This document shows, piece by piece, positions 29,411-36,841 of a stretch of 64,000 bases of DNA. Position 1 is the first letter of the stretch; each line of letters opens with the position of its first letter. The translations under genes were made by a program, and so were the position numbers. A model generated the notes under the pieces. That model had not been told where the DNA came from. It did not search any database and was given only the letters and a program-made list of their open reading frames with translations. Origin of the DNA: Pedobacter glucosidilyticus DSM 23534 (GTDB lineage Bacteria; Bacteroidota; Bacteroidia; Sphingobacteriales; Sphingobacteriaceae); contig NZ_AULF01000022.1 of assembly GCF_000425145.1 (NCBI RefSeq), positions 32,984 to 96,983 of the forward strand, written 5' to 3'.

Positions 29411-30445
29411 ATGCAGTCTAAAATCAGTCAGTACACTAGTGAAATAGAGGTTTTTGAACCCAAAACAGCAGATGATCTTGAAAATTTCAGAATAAAATTT
29501 TTAGGTACAAAAGGTATTGTAAAAGACCTTTTTGAAGAGTTTAAAACCGTTTCTACAGAAGAGAAGCGTGTTTTAGGAAAAGTATTAAACCAGTTTAAAC
29601 AACTTGCAGAGGCCAAGTTTAATGATTTTAAAGATGCTTTTTCTAAGCAGTCAAGAAAAAGTGATATCCCTAATGATTTAACACTACCTGGCTTTGGTGT
29701 AGAAACTGGAGGCAGGCATCCGCTTTCTTTGGTAAGAAAAGAGATTGTAGAGATTTTTAAAAGACTAGGTTTTATTGTTGCAGAAGGACCAGAAATTGAA
29801 GATGATTGGCATAACTTCTCGGCACTTAACTTTCCAGAAGAGCATCCGGCCAGAGATATGCAGGATACTTTTTTTATCAAGAAAAATAGCGGACAAGATG
29901 ATATCGCTTTAAGAACACATACTTCATCAGTTCAGGTACGTTTAATGGAAGCTGGCAAACCACCTTTTAGAGCCTTAATGCCAGGTAGAGTTTACAGAAA
30001 TGAAGCGATATCTGCCAGAGCGCATTGCTTCTTCCATCAAGTAGAAGGTTTATATGTTGATGAGCATGTATCTTTCGCAGATTTAAAACAAACTTTGTAT
30101 TACTTCGTTCAAGAACTTTACGGCGAGGGTACAAAAGTGCGTTTCCGCCCGTCTTATTTTCCTTTTACGGAGCCATCGGCAGAAATGGATATTTCTTGTA
30201 CCATTTGCAAAGGCGATGGTTGCCAAATGTGTAAACAAAGTGGTTGGGTAGAAATTTTAGGATGTGGTATGATTGATCCAAACGTTTTAGAAAACGTCGG
30301 TATTGATAGTAAAAAATATTCTGGTTTTGCTTTCGGAATGGGTATCGAACGTATTACCAATTTAAAATATCAAATCAGAGATTTACGTTTATTTTCTGAG
30401 AATGATATACGTTTCTTAAAACAATTCCAATCAGAAATCATTTAA
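29411..30445 (+). CDS. pheS: Phenylalanyl-tRNA synthetase alpha subunit
   Basis: The catalytic alpha subunit, 344 residues; with PheT (not in this window) it charges tRNA-Phe. An N-terminal coiled-coil arm for tRNA (about 1-85) is followed by the class II core. The core has motif 2-like YRNEAISARAHCFFHQVEGL and motif 3 FAFGMGIERI. An unusual feature is the cysteine cluster CTICKGDGCQMCKQSGW in the core, seen in some bacterial PheS. A TAAATTTG element ends six bases before the start. The stop overlaps the lipoprotein gene's start (TAATG), so pheS heads a three-gene coupled unit. Confidence 0.95.
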   Translation: MQSKISQYTSEIEVFEPKTADDLENFRIKFLGTKGIVKDLFEEFKTVSTEEKRVLGKVLNQFKQLAEAKFNDFKDAFSKQSRKSDIPNDLTLPGFGVETGGRHPLSLVRKEIVEIFKRLGFIVAEGPEIEDDWHNFSALNFPEEHPARDMQDTFFIKKNSGQDDIALRTHTSSVQVRLMEAGKPPFRALMPGRVYRNEAISARAHCFFHQVEGLYVDEHVSFADLKQTLYYFVQELYGEGTKVRFRPSYFPFTEPSAEMDISCTICKGDGCQMCKQSGWVEILGCGMIDPNVLENVGIDSKKYSGFAFGMGIERITNLKYQIRDLRLFSENDIRFLKQFQSEII

Positions 30446-30864
30446 TGGAGCTTAAAAAATTAACAGCAATCGTAATAGTATTTTTTTTCTTAAATGCTTG
30501 TGGCAATAAAGAAAACTTAATTCCGGATGTGCCTGTTAATTATAACGGGTCTTTAATAGGTGGCGAATTAGAAGGCATCACCAGTCCGGGTAACGTTAGG
30601 ATAGTTTCTAACACAGCAGTAGGTGTTGCTGGATTAATTTTATACAATAATGCAGGAAATATAAGAGCCTATGACCGTTGCAGTACCGTTAACCCAGTAC
30701 AAAAAAATGCAGTTATACCTATAGGAGGCAACTTAGCAGAAGATAAAGTGAGTGGTGCATTATTTAATTTACAAGATGGATCGCCTGCCAAAGCACCTGC
30801 TACCATACCTTTAAAAAGATACAGAGTCTCTATAAATGGAAACCTCATATCGATTACAAACTAA
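30445..30864 (+). CDS. Small lipoprotein with a Rieske-like fold lacking cluster ligands
   Basis: A 139-residue protein with a lipobox FLNAC (Cys19), so it is probably anchored in the outer or inner membrane. The remainder has the rhythm of small Bacteroidota Rieske-like lipoproteins: an AYDRCS segment, then SGALFNLQDGSPAKAPATIP and LKRYRV. A true Rieske site needs two Cys-x-His pairs. Here only C79 remains, and the second site reads EDKVSG. It therefore cannot hold an iron-sulfur cluster in the usual way. The Rieske comparison is from memory of the family, not from a search. It overlaps pheS by one base and the tetR gene by one base. Confidence 0.6.
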   Translation: MELKKLTAIVIVFFFLNACGNKENLIPDVPVNYNGSLIGGELEGITSPGNVRIVSNTAVGVAGLILYNNAGNIRAYDRCSTVNPVQKNAVIPIGGNLAEDKVSGALFNLQDGSPAKAPATIPLKRYRVSINGNLISITN

Positions 30865-31439
30865 TGGAAATAGATAAAATCAAAGAAAGCATAAAGAAAG
30901 CCGCTCAAGATTTATTTCGCAAATACGGGTATCATAAAACTAGTGTTAACGAGATAGCCAAGAAAGCTAAAATTGCAAAAGCTACTATTTACAAATATTT
31001 CGAGAGCAAGGAACTTGTTTTACATGCTATTTTGATGGATTATCTTAAGATAAGTGTTAATGATGTGGTGCATCAAAACACTTCCGGAATATCAAAAGAA
31101 GAGCATCTTAAAAGCTTAATTCTAAAGGTTAGTAGGTTATCATATACTGTTTGCAACGAGTTCATAGGTTGGGATTTTATTCGGGAATCTACCAATTCTC
31201 AAGAATTTCTAAAAAAACTTTCAGACGAGTTAGAAAATTTATTATATAACGAATTTATTGCTATTGAAGAGTTTAATGATGGTAATAACTACGCCGAGCG
31301 ATTAAGATTTTTGATTAAAGCAAGTAAGAGTATCATCTTCTCTTTTGCTTTTACCTCTGTTAGCGATGCCGATGTGCGTAAGAATTTTATATCCTTTCAA
31401 AAAGAAATATTACCCTATTTGGTAAAAGCAGCTTTGTAA
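30864..31439 (+). CDS. TetR/AcrR family transcriptional regulator
   Basis: A 191-residue regulator. The N-terminal helix-turn-helix reads YHKTSVNEIAKKAKIAKATIYKYF (about 24-47). This is the TetR DNA-binding signature, and the remaining helical C-terminal region would be the ligand and dimerisation domain. The start overlaps the lipoprotein stop by one base (TAATG), so it is translated from the pheS transcript. A regulator coupled to pheS is unusual; whether it controls this operon or an unlinked efflux or fatty-acid gene cannot be told. Confidence 0.88.
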   Translation: MEIDKIKESIKKAAQDLFRKYGYHKTSVNEIAKKAKIAKATIYKYFESKELVLHAILMDYLKISVNDVVHQNTSGISKEEHLKSLILKVSRLSYTVCNEFIGWDFIRESTNSQEFLKKLSDELENLLYNEFIAIEEFNDGNNYAERLRFLIKASKSIIFSFAFTSVSDADVRKNFISFQKEILPYLVKAAL

Positions 31440-31480
31440 TTACTTATAAAAAAAATAAAAAATATAATATAGAATAGTCA

Positions 31481-31508
31481 TATATTTGTACATCTAATTG
31501 TACAAAAT
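31481..31508 (+). promoter_or_regulatory. Promoter and palindromic operator of the YefM/YoeB module
   Basis: A TATATTTG element is at 31481-31488. It overlaps the left end of an inverted repeat, TTGTAC-N8-GTACAA (about 31486-31505), just before the antitoxin start. An operator at this place is expected, because YefM-YoeB complexes repress their own promoter. The assignment is from position and symmetry. Confidence 0.6.
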
Positions 31509-31763
31509 ATGCTAACTACCACTATTTCCGATTTTAGGAAAGACATTAAAAATTATTTCGATAAGGTTTCTAAAAATTTTGAAACTTTAATTATCAACAG
31601 AGGTAAAGATAATGGTGTTGTTATCATGTCTTTAGATGAGTATAATTCTTTACTGGCTACTAAACATGAATTAAGTTCTAGGATAAATGAGAAACGTTTA
31701 GATAATGCCATTGAAAAGATAGAAAATAGGCAGTCTTTCCAAAAGGATTTAATTGAATCATGA
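31509..31763 (+). CDS. YefM/Phd-family antitoxin
   Basis: An 84-residue antitoxin. The Phd/YefM N-terminal fold is clear: TTISDFRKDIKNYFDKVSKN, then the LIINRGKDNGVVIMSLDEYNSL strand-helix. The flexible C-terminal part (about 55-84) would bind the toxin. Its stop overlaps the toxin start (ATGA), the usual coupling. The gene is intact although the following toxin is interrupted. A palindromic operator precedes it, which suggests autoregulation. Confidence 0.9.
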   Translation: MLTTTISDFRKDIKNYFDKVSKNFETLIINRGKDNGVVIMSLDEYNSLLATKHELSSRINEKRLDNAIEKIENRQSFQKDLIES

Positions 31764-32017
31764 AATACATTTTTGTAGATGAGTCTTGGGAAGATTATCT
31801 GTACTGGCAAAAAGTTGATAAAAAGTTATTATCAAAAATTAACGATTTATTAAAAGATATTTCAAGAACACCTTTTCACGGTTTAGGTAAGCTATAACCA
31901 TTGAAATTTAAATACAAAGGATATTGGTCTAGAAGAATAAATGATGAGCATAGGTTGATATACCAAGTACAAGATGATGAAATCTTAATCGTTAAATGTA
32001 GGTTTCATTACGATTAA
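31760..32017 (+). pseudogene. YoeB-family toxin interrupted at the catalytic glutamate codon
   Basis: The frame from the ATG at 31760 aligns without gaps over its whole length with the YoeB mRNA endonuclease family. Residues 1-45 begin MKYIFVDESWEDYLYWQ and continue to RTPFHGLGKL. Codon 46 (31895-31897) is TAA, and the frame then goes on with PLKFKYKGYWSRRINDEHR to a natural stop at 32015-32017. In E. coli YoeB residue 46 is the catalytic Glu, followed by Pro47. The other active-site residues (R65, H83, Y84) are conserved in the remnant. One base change (GAA to TAA) would explain it. As written the product is a 45-residue fragment with no catalytic residues. Confidence 0.85.
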
Positions 32018-32115
32018 TCCTCATTGTATTAACACAATTTCAAAACTTAGGCTTTTTTACACAGATTAAACATAAAAATCCATAAAATTGTAAATCAAAC
32101 CCAGCGATTATACAA

Positions 32116-32931
32116 ATGGATAATTCCTTTTATCAATACATTTTTAACAAGCATCAGCAAACAGAAAATGTACCACCAAATTCTGATATAGCAAAATGGG
32201 CCATTAAGCTTATCAGCTTGTTATTTCCGCAGTACACTAACTTTTCTTTCGCTCAAGAAGCGGATGTTAAAGTATCATTTGATAAGTTAGAAGCCGAGTT
32301 ATTAAATTTACTTAATGCTACACAAGCTTGTAAAGAATGTAATAACGAGGAAATTGCTCAAACCTTCATCAGCAATATTCCTAAGTTATATGAAACTTTA
32401 CAAACAGATGTTTCTGCTATGTTAGCCGGAGACCCTGCTGCTAATAACGAATTTGAGGTGATTAGAACCTACCCGGGCTTTATTGCTATTGCCTTTTATA
32501 GGATTGCAAATGGCTTATTGAAATTAAAAACACCGCTTATTCCACGTATTCTAACAGAATATGCGCATTCTAAAACAGGTATTGATATTCACCCAGGCGC
32601 AGAAATAGGCGATTATTTATATATAGACCACGGCACCGGAATTGTTATTGGTGAAACAGCTATCATTGGGAATCATGTTAAACTGTATCAAGGTATTACT
32701 CTTGGCGCTTTAAGTGTAGAAAAACACATGGCGGGTATCAAAAGACATCCAACCGTAGAAGATTATGTAGTGATTTACTCTGGCGCAACCATTTTAGGTG
32801 GCGAAACAATTATTGGTAAAAACAGTATCATTGGTGGTAATGTTTGGCTTACCAAGAGTGTTCCAGAAAACTCTATTGTTTACCATTTATCATCCGTACA
32901 AGTAGCAGAAAAAAGTAAATCCAAGTTTTAG
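32116..32931 (+). CDS. cysE: Serine O-acetyltransferase
   Basis: A cytosolic enzyme of 271 residues that makes O-acetylserine from serine and acetyl-CoA, the first step of cysteine synthesis. The helical N-terminal part (about 1-150) leads into left-handed hexapeptide repeats (for example TGIDIHPGAEIGDYLYIDHGTG) that bind acetyl-CoA. The catalytic His is expected in IDHGTG. The protein lacks the long C-terminal tail of E. coli CysE that docks in CysK and looks like the EpsC/SAT form of Gram-negative anaerobes and Bacteroidota. The next gene, cysM, begins two bases after the stop. Confidence 0.92.
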   Translation: MDNSFYQYIFNKHQQTENVPPNSDIAKWAIKLISLLFPQYTNFSFAQEADVKVSFDKLEAELLNLLNATQACKECNNEEIAQTFISNIPKLYETLQTDVSAMLAGDPAANNEFEVIRTYPGFIAIAFYRIANGLLKLKTPLIPRILTEYAHSKTGIDIHPGAEIGDYLYIDHGTGIVIGETAIIGNHVKLYQGITLGALSVEKHMAGIKRHPTVEDYVVIYSGATILGGETIIGKNSIIGGNVWLTKSVPENSIVYHLSSVQVAEKSKSKF

Positions 32932-32933
32932 TT

Positions 32934-33806
32934 ATGGCAGGCATTATAGATTTAGTTGGTAATACTCCTTTAGTAGAAATTCAACGTTTAAACCCTAACC
33001 CAAACGTTAAAATATACGCCAAATTAGAAGGTAATAACCCCGGAGGTAGCGTAAAAGACAGGGCTGCACTCAATATGATTAAAAGTGCAGTTGAGCGTGG
33101 TGATATCAAACCGGGTATGCGTTTGGTAGAAGCTACTAGTGGCAACACGGGTATTGCTCTAGCGATGATAGCCAGATTATTCGATATTGAAATTGAGTTG
33201 GTGATGCCTGCAAATTCTACCAGAGAGCGTACTTTAACCATGGAAGCTTTAGGCGCCAAAGTAGTTTTACTAGAAGATATAGAAAAGTGCAGAGATTATG
33301 CCGAGGAAAAAGGTGCTAGTGGCGATTACTTACTTTTAAACCAGTTTGCTAACGCAGATAATTACTTGGCGCATTATAAAACAACAGGACCAGAAATTTG
33401 GAGAGATACCAACCATCAGGTTACGCATTTTGTAAGTTCTATGGGTACAACCGGAACCATCATGGGTACATCCATGTATCTTAAAGAACAAAACCCTGAT
33501 ATACAAATTGTAGGTTGCCAACCTACCGAAGGTTCTTCTATACCTGGTATCAGAAGATGGCCAGAAGCGTATCTGCCTAAGATATTTAATCCTGAAAGGG
33601 TAGATAGGGTGATAGATGTTTCTCAAGAAGATGCTACTTTAACCACTAGAAAATTAGCTAAAGTGGAAGGTATTTTTGCAGGAATGAGTTCTGGCGGTGC
33701 TTGTTATGCTGCTTTAAAGCTGGCTGCCGAGTTAGAAAGCGGCACTATTGTGTTTATAGCTTGTGATAGAGGGGATCGTTATTTAAGTAGCGATTTATTT
33801 GGCTAA
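32934..33806 (+). CDS. cysM: Cysteine synthase (O-acetylserine sulfhydrylase B type)
   Basis: A cytosolic PLP enzyme of 290 residues that converts O-acetylserine and sulfide (or thiosulfate) to cysteine. The PLP lysine is K41 in PGGSVKDRAA. The phosphate loop SMGTTGTIMG and the Asn loop TSGNTG are present. The CysM mark is GIRRWPEAYLPKIF, found in the B-type enzyme rather than CysK. Together with cysE it forms a two-gene cysteine operon. There is no attenuator or riboswitch visible in the 98-base spacer upstream. Confidence 0.93.
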   Translation: MAGIIDLVGNTPLVEIQRLNPNPNVKIYAKLEGNNPGGSVKDRAALNMIKSAVERGDIKPGMRLVEATSGNTGIALAMIARLFDIEIELVMPANSTRERTLTMEALGAKVVLLEDIEKCRDYAEEKGASGDYLLLNQFANADNYLAHYKTTGPEIWRDTNHQVTHFVSSMGTTGTIMGTSMYLKEQNPDIQIVGCQPTEGSSIPGIRRWPEAYLPKIFNPERVDRVIDVSQEDATLTTRKLAKVEGIFAGMSSGGACYAALKLAAELESGTIVFIACDRGDRYLSSDLFG

Positions 33807-33868
33807 TCAGTAAAAATATATTTGGTCTGGTTTTTGGAAGTGTAGTGTTAAATTAAAAATACATCACT

Positions 33869-34435
33869 ATGAAAAAATCATTTTATTTAGCAACAGTGCT
33901 TGCAGCCGGGATTGCTTTGCAAGCATGTAATAATCAACAATCTAATCAAGACAGTGTTGATAGTGCAGAAGCCGTTAATGACTCTACACTTACTAATCAA
34001 CAAGATGACCCCGCAGAATTTATGGTAGAAGCTGCTAGCGGAGGTATGATGGAGGTAGAACTAGGTAAACTAGCTCAAGCTAATGCCAATCATCCACGTG
34101 TTAAAAACTTTGCGCAAATGATGGTTAATGACCATTCTGCTGCTAACACAGAGCTGATGGCTTTGGCCCAATCTAAAAACATTACGCTTCCGCAAACTAT
34201 GGGAGAAGATCATCAAAAAATGATTAATGATTTAAAAAACAAAAAAGGTGCTGATTTTGATAAAGCTTACATGAACATGATGGTTGATGACCATAAAGAT
34301 GACGTAGAACTTTTTGAAGAAGCCACAACAAGTAAAGATGTAGAAGTGAGTGCTTTTGCAGGTAAAATTCTACCTAAATTAAAGATACATTTAGACTCGG
34401 CACAAGTTATACACGATGCTGTAAAACAGAAATAA
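33869..34435 (+). CDS. DUF4142 lipoprotein (ferritin-like)
   Basis: A 188-residue lipoprotein with lipobox ALQAC (Cys20) and an acidic Ser/Gln-rich linker (about 21-50). The DUF4142 four-helix domain follows: a Met/Ala-rich first helix GGMMEVELGKLAQAN, NFAQMMVNDHSAAN with a conserved His, and HKDDVELFEEA. DUF4142 proteins are often expressed in stationary phase or under envelope stress, but the function is unknown. The gene stands alone and is followed closely by a terminator. Confidence 0.88.
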   Translation: MKKSFYLATVLAAGIALQACNNQQSNQDSVDSAEAVNDSTLTNQQDDPAEFMVEAASGGMMEVELGKLAQANANHPRVKNFAQMMVNDHSAANTELMALAQSKNITLPQTMGEDHQKMINDLKNKKGADFDKAYMNMMVDDHKDDVELFEEATTSKDVEVSAFAGKILPKLKIHLDSAQVIHDAVKQK

Positions 34436-34451
34436 TTTTAAACTCTTATAG

Positions 34452-34484
34452 AAGCTGTCTGAAAATACACAGGCAGCTTTTTTT
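34452..34484 (+). terminator. Intrinsic terminator of the DUF4142 gene
   Basis: The arms AAGCTGTCTG / CAGGCAGCTT pair with one G-U. The loop is 8 bases and a T-tract follows. Confidence 0.85.
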
Positions 34485-34562
34485 TATTTCAGAATAAAAC
34501 ATATACCATTTTGGTTTTTGGTATAAAAATTACTATTTTAGAACATATATATTTAATTAGCC

Positions 34563-34670
34563 ATGAAAAAAGAACTCTTAGATTTTTCTTTATTGATAGA
34601 TGAGCACTTTGAAATAGCCGATGATCCACAAATAAGCTGGTTTGCTTTTTTATTAGCTTTATTTAAGTAA
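34563..34670 (+). CDS. Possible small peptide gene (35 aa)
   Basis: An ORF starting MKKELLDFSLLIDEHFEIAD and ending SWFAFLLALFK. I recognise no family. An acidic half is followed by a strongly hydrophobic half that could sit at a membrane. It lies in a spacer of about 325 bases between the DUF4142 and purU genes; the rest of that spacer (34671-34761) is AT-rich and featureless. A TATTTTAG segment upstream differs from TAnnTTTG at one base. The evidence for translation is weak. Confidence 0.25.
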   Translation: MKKELLDFSLLIDEHFEIADDPQISWFAFLLALFK

Positions 34671-34761
34671 TTGAGGCTTACTTTTAGTGTTTTTTACAAA
34701 TTATTGTAGTGTAATTAATTTCAGTAAAAGTTATTAATTATGTATAATAATGTCCTTTAAA

Positions 34762-35589
34762 CTAATCAAACACAACCGTTTTATTATCTAAAACAAAAAC
34801 TCTATCATCAAAAACTAACTGAATAGCTTTAATTAAAACGGCTTTTTCTATTTCTTTTCCGGCTTTAACCATATCTGCCACACTAAATGTATGGTTTACA
34901 GGGATGGTTTGTTGTGCAATAATTGGCCCTTCATCCAATTGGTTGGTTACAAAATGCGCTGTAGCCCCTATCAATTTTACACCTCTGTTAAAAGCTTGTC
35001 TGTATGGGCTAGCACCTATAAAAGCAGGTAAAAAGGAATGATGGATATTGATGATACAATCTGGAAAATCAGCTATAAAACTTGGTGATAGGATGCGCAT
35101 GAATTTAGCCAAAATCAGATAATCAAAATGGTATTCATTAATTTGTTGTTTAATTTCTTCCTCAAAAACTGATTTATCCTTTCCTTCATGATTAATGAAA
35201 TGAAACGGAATCTCGAACCTTTGGCAAATATTTTCTAAATCTGGATGATTCCCAATAACTGCTTCAACATTTGCACCTAATGTTTTGAAATGATTTCTGA
35301 TGAGGATATCACTTAAACAATGATATTCTTTGGTTACCAATAAAACAACTCTTTTAATAGGATTTGGATTAACCTTTATACTTGCATCCTCTGGAAGTAC
35401 AACTTTTAAAGCGTCATGTAAATCAGACGCATGCTCGTGAGCATCAACTACCAGACGAGCAAAAAAAACGCTAGCTGTGGTATCTACAAACTCTCTCATG
35501 GATAAGATATTGATGCCATGTTTAGCCAACACACCTGATATCAAAGCAACTAATCCTATTTTATCTTTACACTGAATAACAATGACCAT
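34762..35589 (-). CDS. purU: Formyltetrahydrofolate deformylase
   Basis: A cytosolic enzyme of 275 residues that hydrolyses 10-formyltetrahydrofolate to formate and tetrahydrofolate, balancing one-carbon pools for purine synthesis. An ACT domain (about 1-75) is followed by a formyltransferase fold with the catalytic N181-I-H183 in CIINIHHSFLPAF and D219 in LDEGPII. Both parts are complete. The ACT domain fits allosteric control by glycine or methionine, as known in E. coli. The gene is monocistronic. Confidence 0.93.
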   Translation of the reverse strand: MVIVIQCKDKIGLVALISGVLAKHGINILSMREFVDTTASVFFARLVVDAHEHASDLHDALKVVLPEDASIKVNPNPIKRVVLLVTKEYHCLSDILIRNHFKTLGANVEAVIGNHPDLENICQRFEIPFHFINHEGKDKSVFEEEIKQQINEYHFDYLILAKFMRILSPSFIADFPDCIINIHHSFLPAFIGASPYRQAFNRGVKLIGATAHFVTNQLDEGPIIAQQTIPVNHTFSVADMVKAGKEIEKAVLIKAIQLVFDDRVFVLDNKTVVFD

Positions 35590-35677
35590 ACAGTAAAATT
35601 AAGTTTCGAAAATAGCGAATATCTTCTAACAACTTACATTAAAAATAGCTTGCATGAGATTAATTCTTATCAACTTT

Positions 35678-35784
35678 TATACTTAAGTGATATGAATTTG
35701 AAGTGATGGATTGGTGTTTGAAAGTCTGGAACTTTTTAGCGTATAGATAACCTAAATCTTTTAATTTTAAAACGCTTAAGTATA
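35678..35784. repeat. Small element with 10-base terminal inverted repeats (MITE-like)
   Basis: TATACTTAAG at 35678-35687 and its exact complement CTTAAGTATA at about 35775-35784 bound about 107 bases between purU and the globin gene. One more base pair follows a mismatch at each end. The right arm ends one base before the globin stop codon. No transposase is present and no target duplication is clear beyond a possible TA. Confidence 0.4.
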
Positions 35785-35785
35785 A

Positions 35786-36202
35786 TTAATCTCTTCTAAC
35801 CTTTCCGATATTTACACCTGCAGATTGGTTATAGTTATGTATTTTATAGAACATTAAATCTGCTATGCTAACAGCTTTCTTTTTTGCTTCATTAGCAATG
35901 GGGCCTTCAAAAAATTGGTCAACAGTTGCGATAAAGATATTTTTCCAACTATTAAAAGCTTCATGGTTTAAAGATATTTTTTCGTTTAATCTGAAATGAG
36001 CATCCATAGGGTTACCTGTATAACCCACTTCTCCTAATAAAGTAGAAGCCCAAAACTTATACATAATAGGTAAATGATGTTGCCAGTTAACCTTAGCCAC
36101 ATCGTTAAAAATGTGTCCTAGTTGTGGGTCTTTTACTGCATTATCATAAAAGGTATCTACCAGTAGTTGAATATCATCTATACTTTTTATATCTTTTTTC
36201 AT
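35786..36202 (-). CDS. Group III truncated haemoglobin
   Basis: A 138-residue globin of the 2/2 fold. Conserved group III features are F49-like residues in YKFWASTLLGE, the P65-M-x-x-H69 segment where H69 is likely the proximal haem ligand, and the W86-x-x-I-F helix. Such globins bind oxygen or nitric oxide; roles in NO detoxification or microaerobic respiration are known in Campylobacter. No NO-responsive genes lie beside it. The protein is soluble and has no signal peptide. Confidence 0.88.
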   Translation of the reverse strand: MKKDIKSIDDIQLLVDTFYDNAVKDPQLGHIFNDVAKVNWQHHLPIMYKFWASTLLGEVGYTGNPMDAHFRLNEKISLNHEAFNSWKNIFIATVDQFFEGPIANEAKKKAVSIADLMFYKIHNYNQSAGVNIGKVRRD

Positions 36203-36258
36203 TTTTTCCTATTTCAAACAAACATCTACAAAATATCAGTTACAAAAAATGATCTTTA

Positions 36259-36738
36259 TCAGTTTACGGCTTTCAACACTAAAGTTAAAGATTCATAATC
36301 GATTTTTGCTTGGTAATCCATTAAAATATCACCACCAATTACACCTATTACAGGGGGTAGGTTTAATTGCTCATAAGCGTATTTAACGGCAGATAAATCA
36401 AATACTGGAGCTTCGTAATTTTTTATAAGGAAATCGCCTATTTTCAATTCGGAAAAATTGGCAACATATCTTTCCATGGTAGTAGTTCCTAAACCAACGG
36501 CGTGTTGGTTTGGAAGATGAATAATATCATTAAAAGCTAAAGATTCAATAATTTCTTTATCAAAAGCACTTTTAGAAGCTCCGGTATCTAAAACAGCTTG
36601 AAAATTTTGCCCATAAACAACAACTTCCACCAAAAGGTGGAAGCCGTCGCCTTGTAGATTTATGAGCTCTAACGGAATGAGTACCTCACCCTGCCCCTCT
36701 CCTTCGGAGAGGGAAATGCCTGTATTGTTGCTCTTCAA
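36259..36738 (-). CDS. Retropepsin-like aspartic protease domain, altered 5' end
   Basis: An approximately 138-residue pepsin-retropepsin fold (from about residue 22) with D51-T-G-A-S-K in QAVLDTGASKSAFD, a one-domain aspartic protease that would act as a dimer. The only in-frame start is TTG at 36738; there is no ATG before the domain. Residues 9-15 (SLSEGEG) are encoded by a palindromic repeat hairpin at 36695-36713, so the first 20 residues are repeat-derived. The native start may have been lost by repeat insertion. The upstream stop in frame is at 36751-36753. Either translation uses TTG or the gene is N-terminally damaged. Confidence 0.65.
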   Translation of the reverse strand: MKSNNTGISLSEGEGQGEVLIPLELINLQGDGFHLLVEVVVYGQNFQAVLDTGASKSAFDKEIIESLAFNDIIHLPNQHAVGLGTTTMERYVANFSELKIGDFLIKNYEAPVFDLSAVKYAYEQLNLPPVIGVIGGDILMDYQAKIDYESLTLVLKAVN

Positions 36739-36840
36739 ATCTTTTTTTCTTTATGTATTTTATTATTGCCCTAAAAAATTAATCCTCATTTCAGGAAAAT
36801 CTCTCTTATTTAGAGAGACATTTAGGGTAAGGCTCTCTTT
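36684..36840. repeat. Inverted pair of REP-like palindromic repeats
   Basis: The left copy (about 36684-36720) has CACCCTGCC followed by the hairpin CCCTCTCC-TTC-GGAGAGGG (36695-36713). The right copy (about 36795-36840) lies in the opposite direction, with a TCTCTC / GAGAGA hairpin and ACCCTAAATG. They share the layout CCT-[CT]-ACCCT, then a hairpin with CTCTC/GAGAG arms. Together they fill the spacer between mdh and the retropepsin gene. Confidence 0.6.
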
Positions 36841-36841
36841 A

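Noticed and set aside
31760..32017. Programmed stop-codon read-through in yoeB
   Set aside because: No stimulatory sequence is apparent; a single-base nonsense mutation is simpler.
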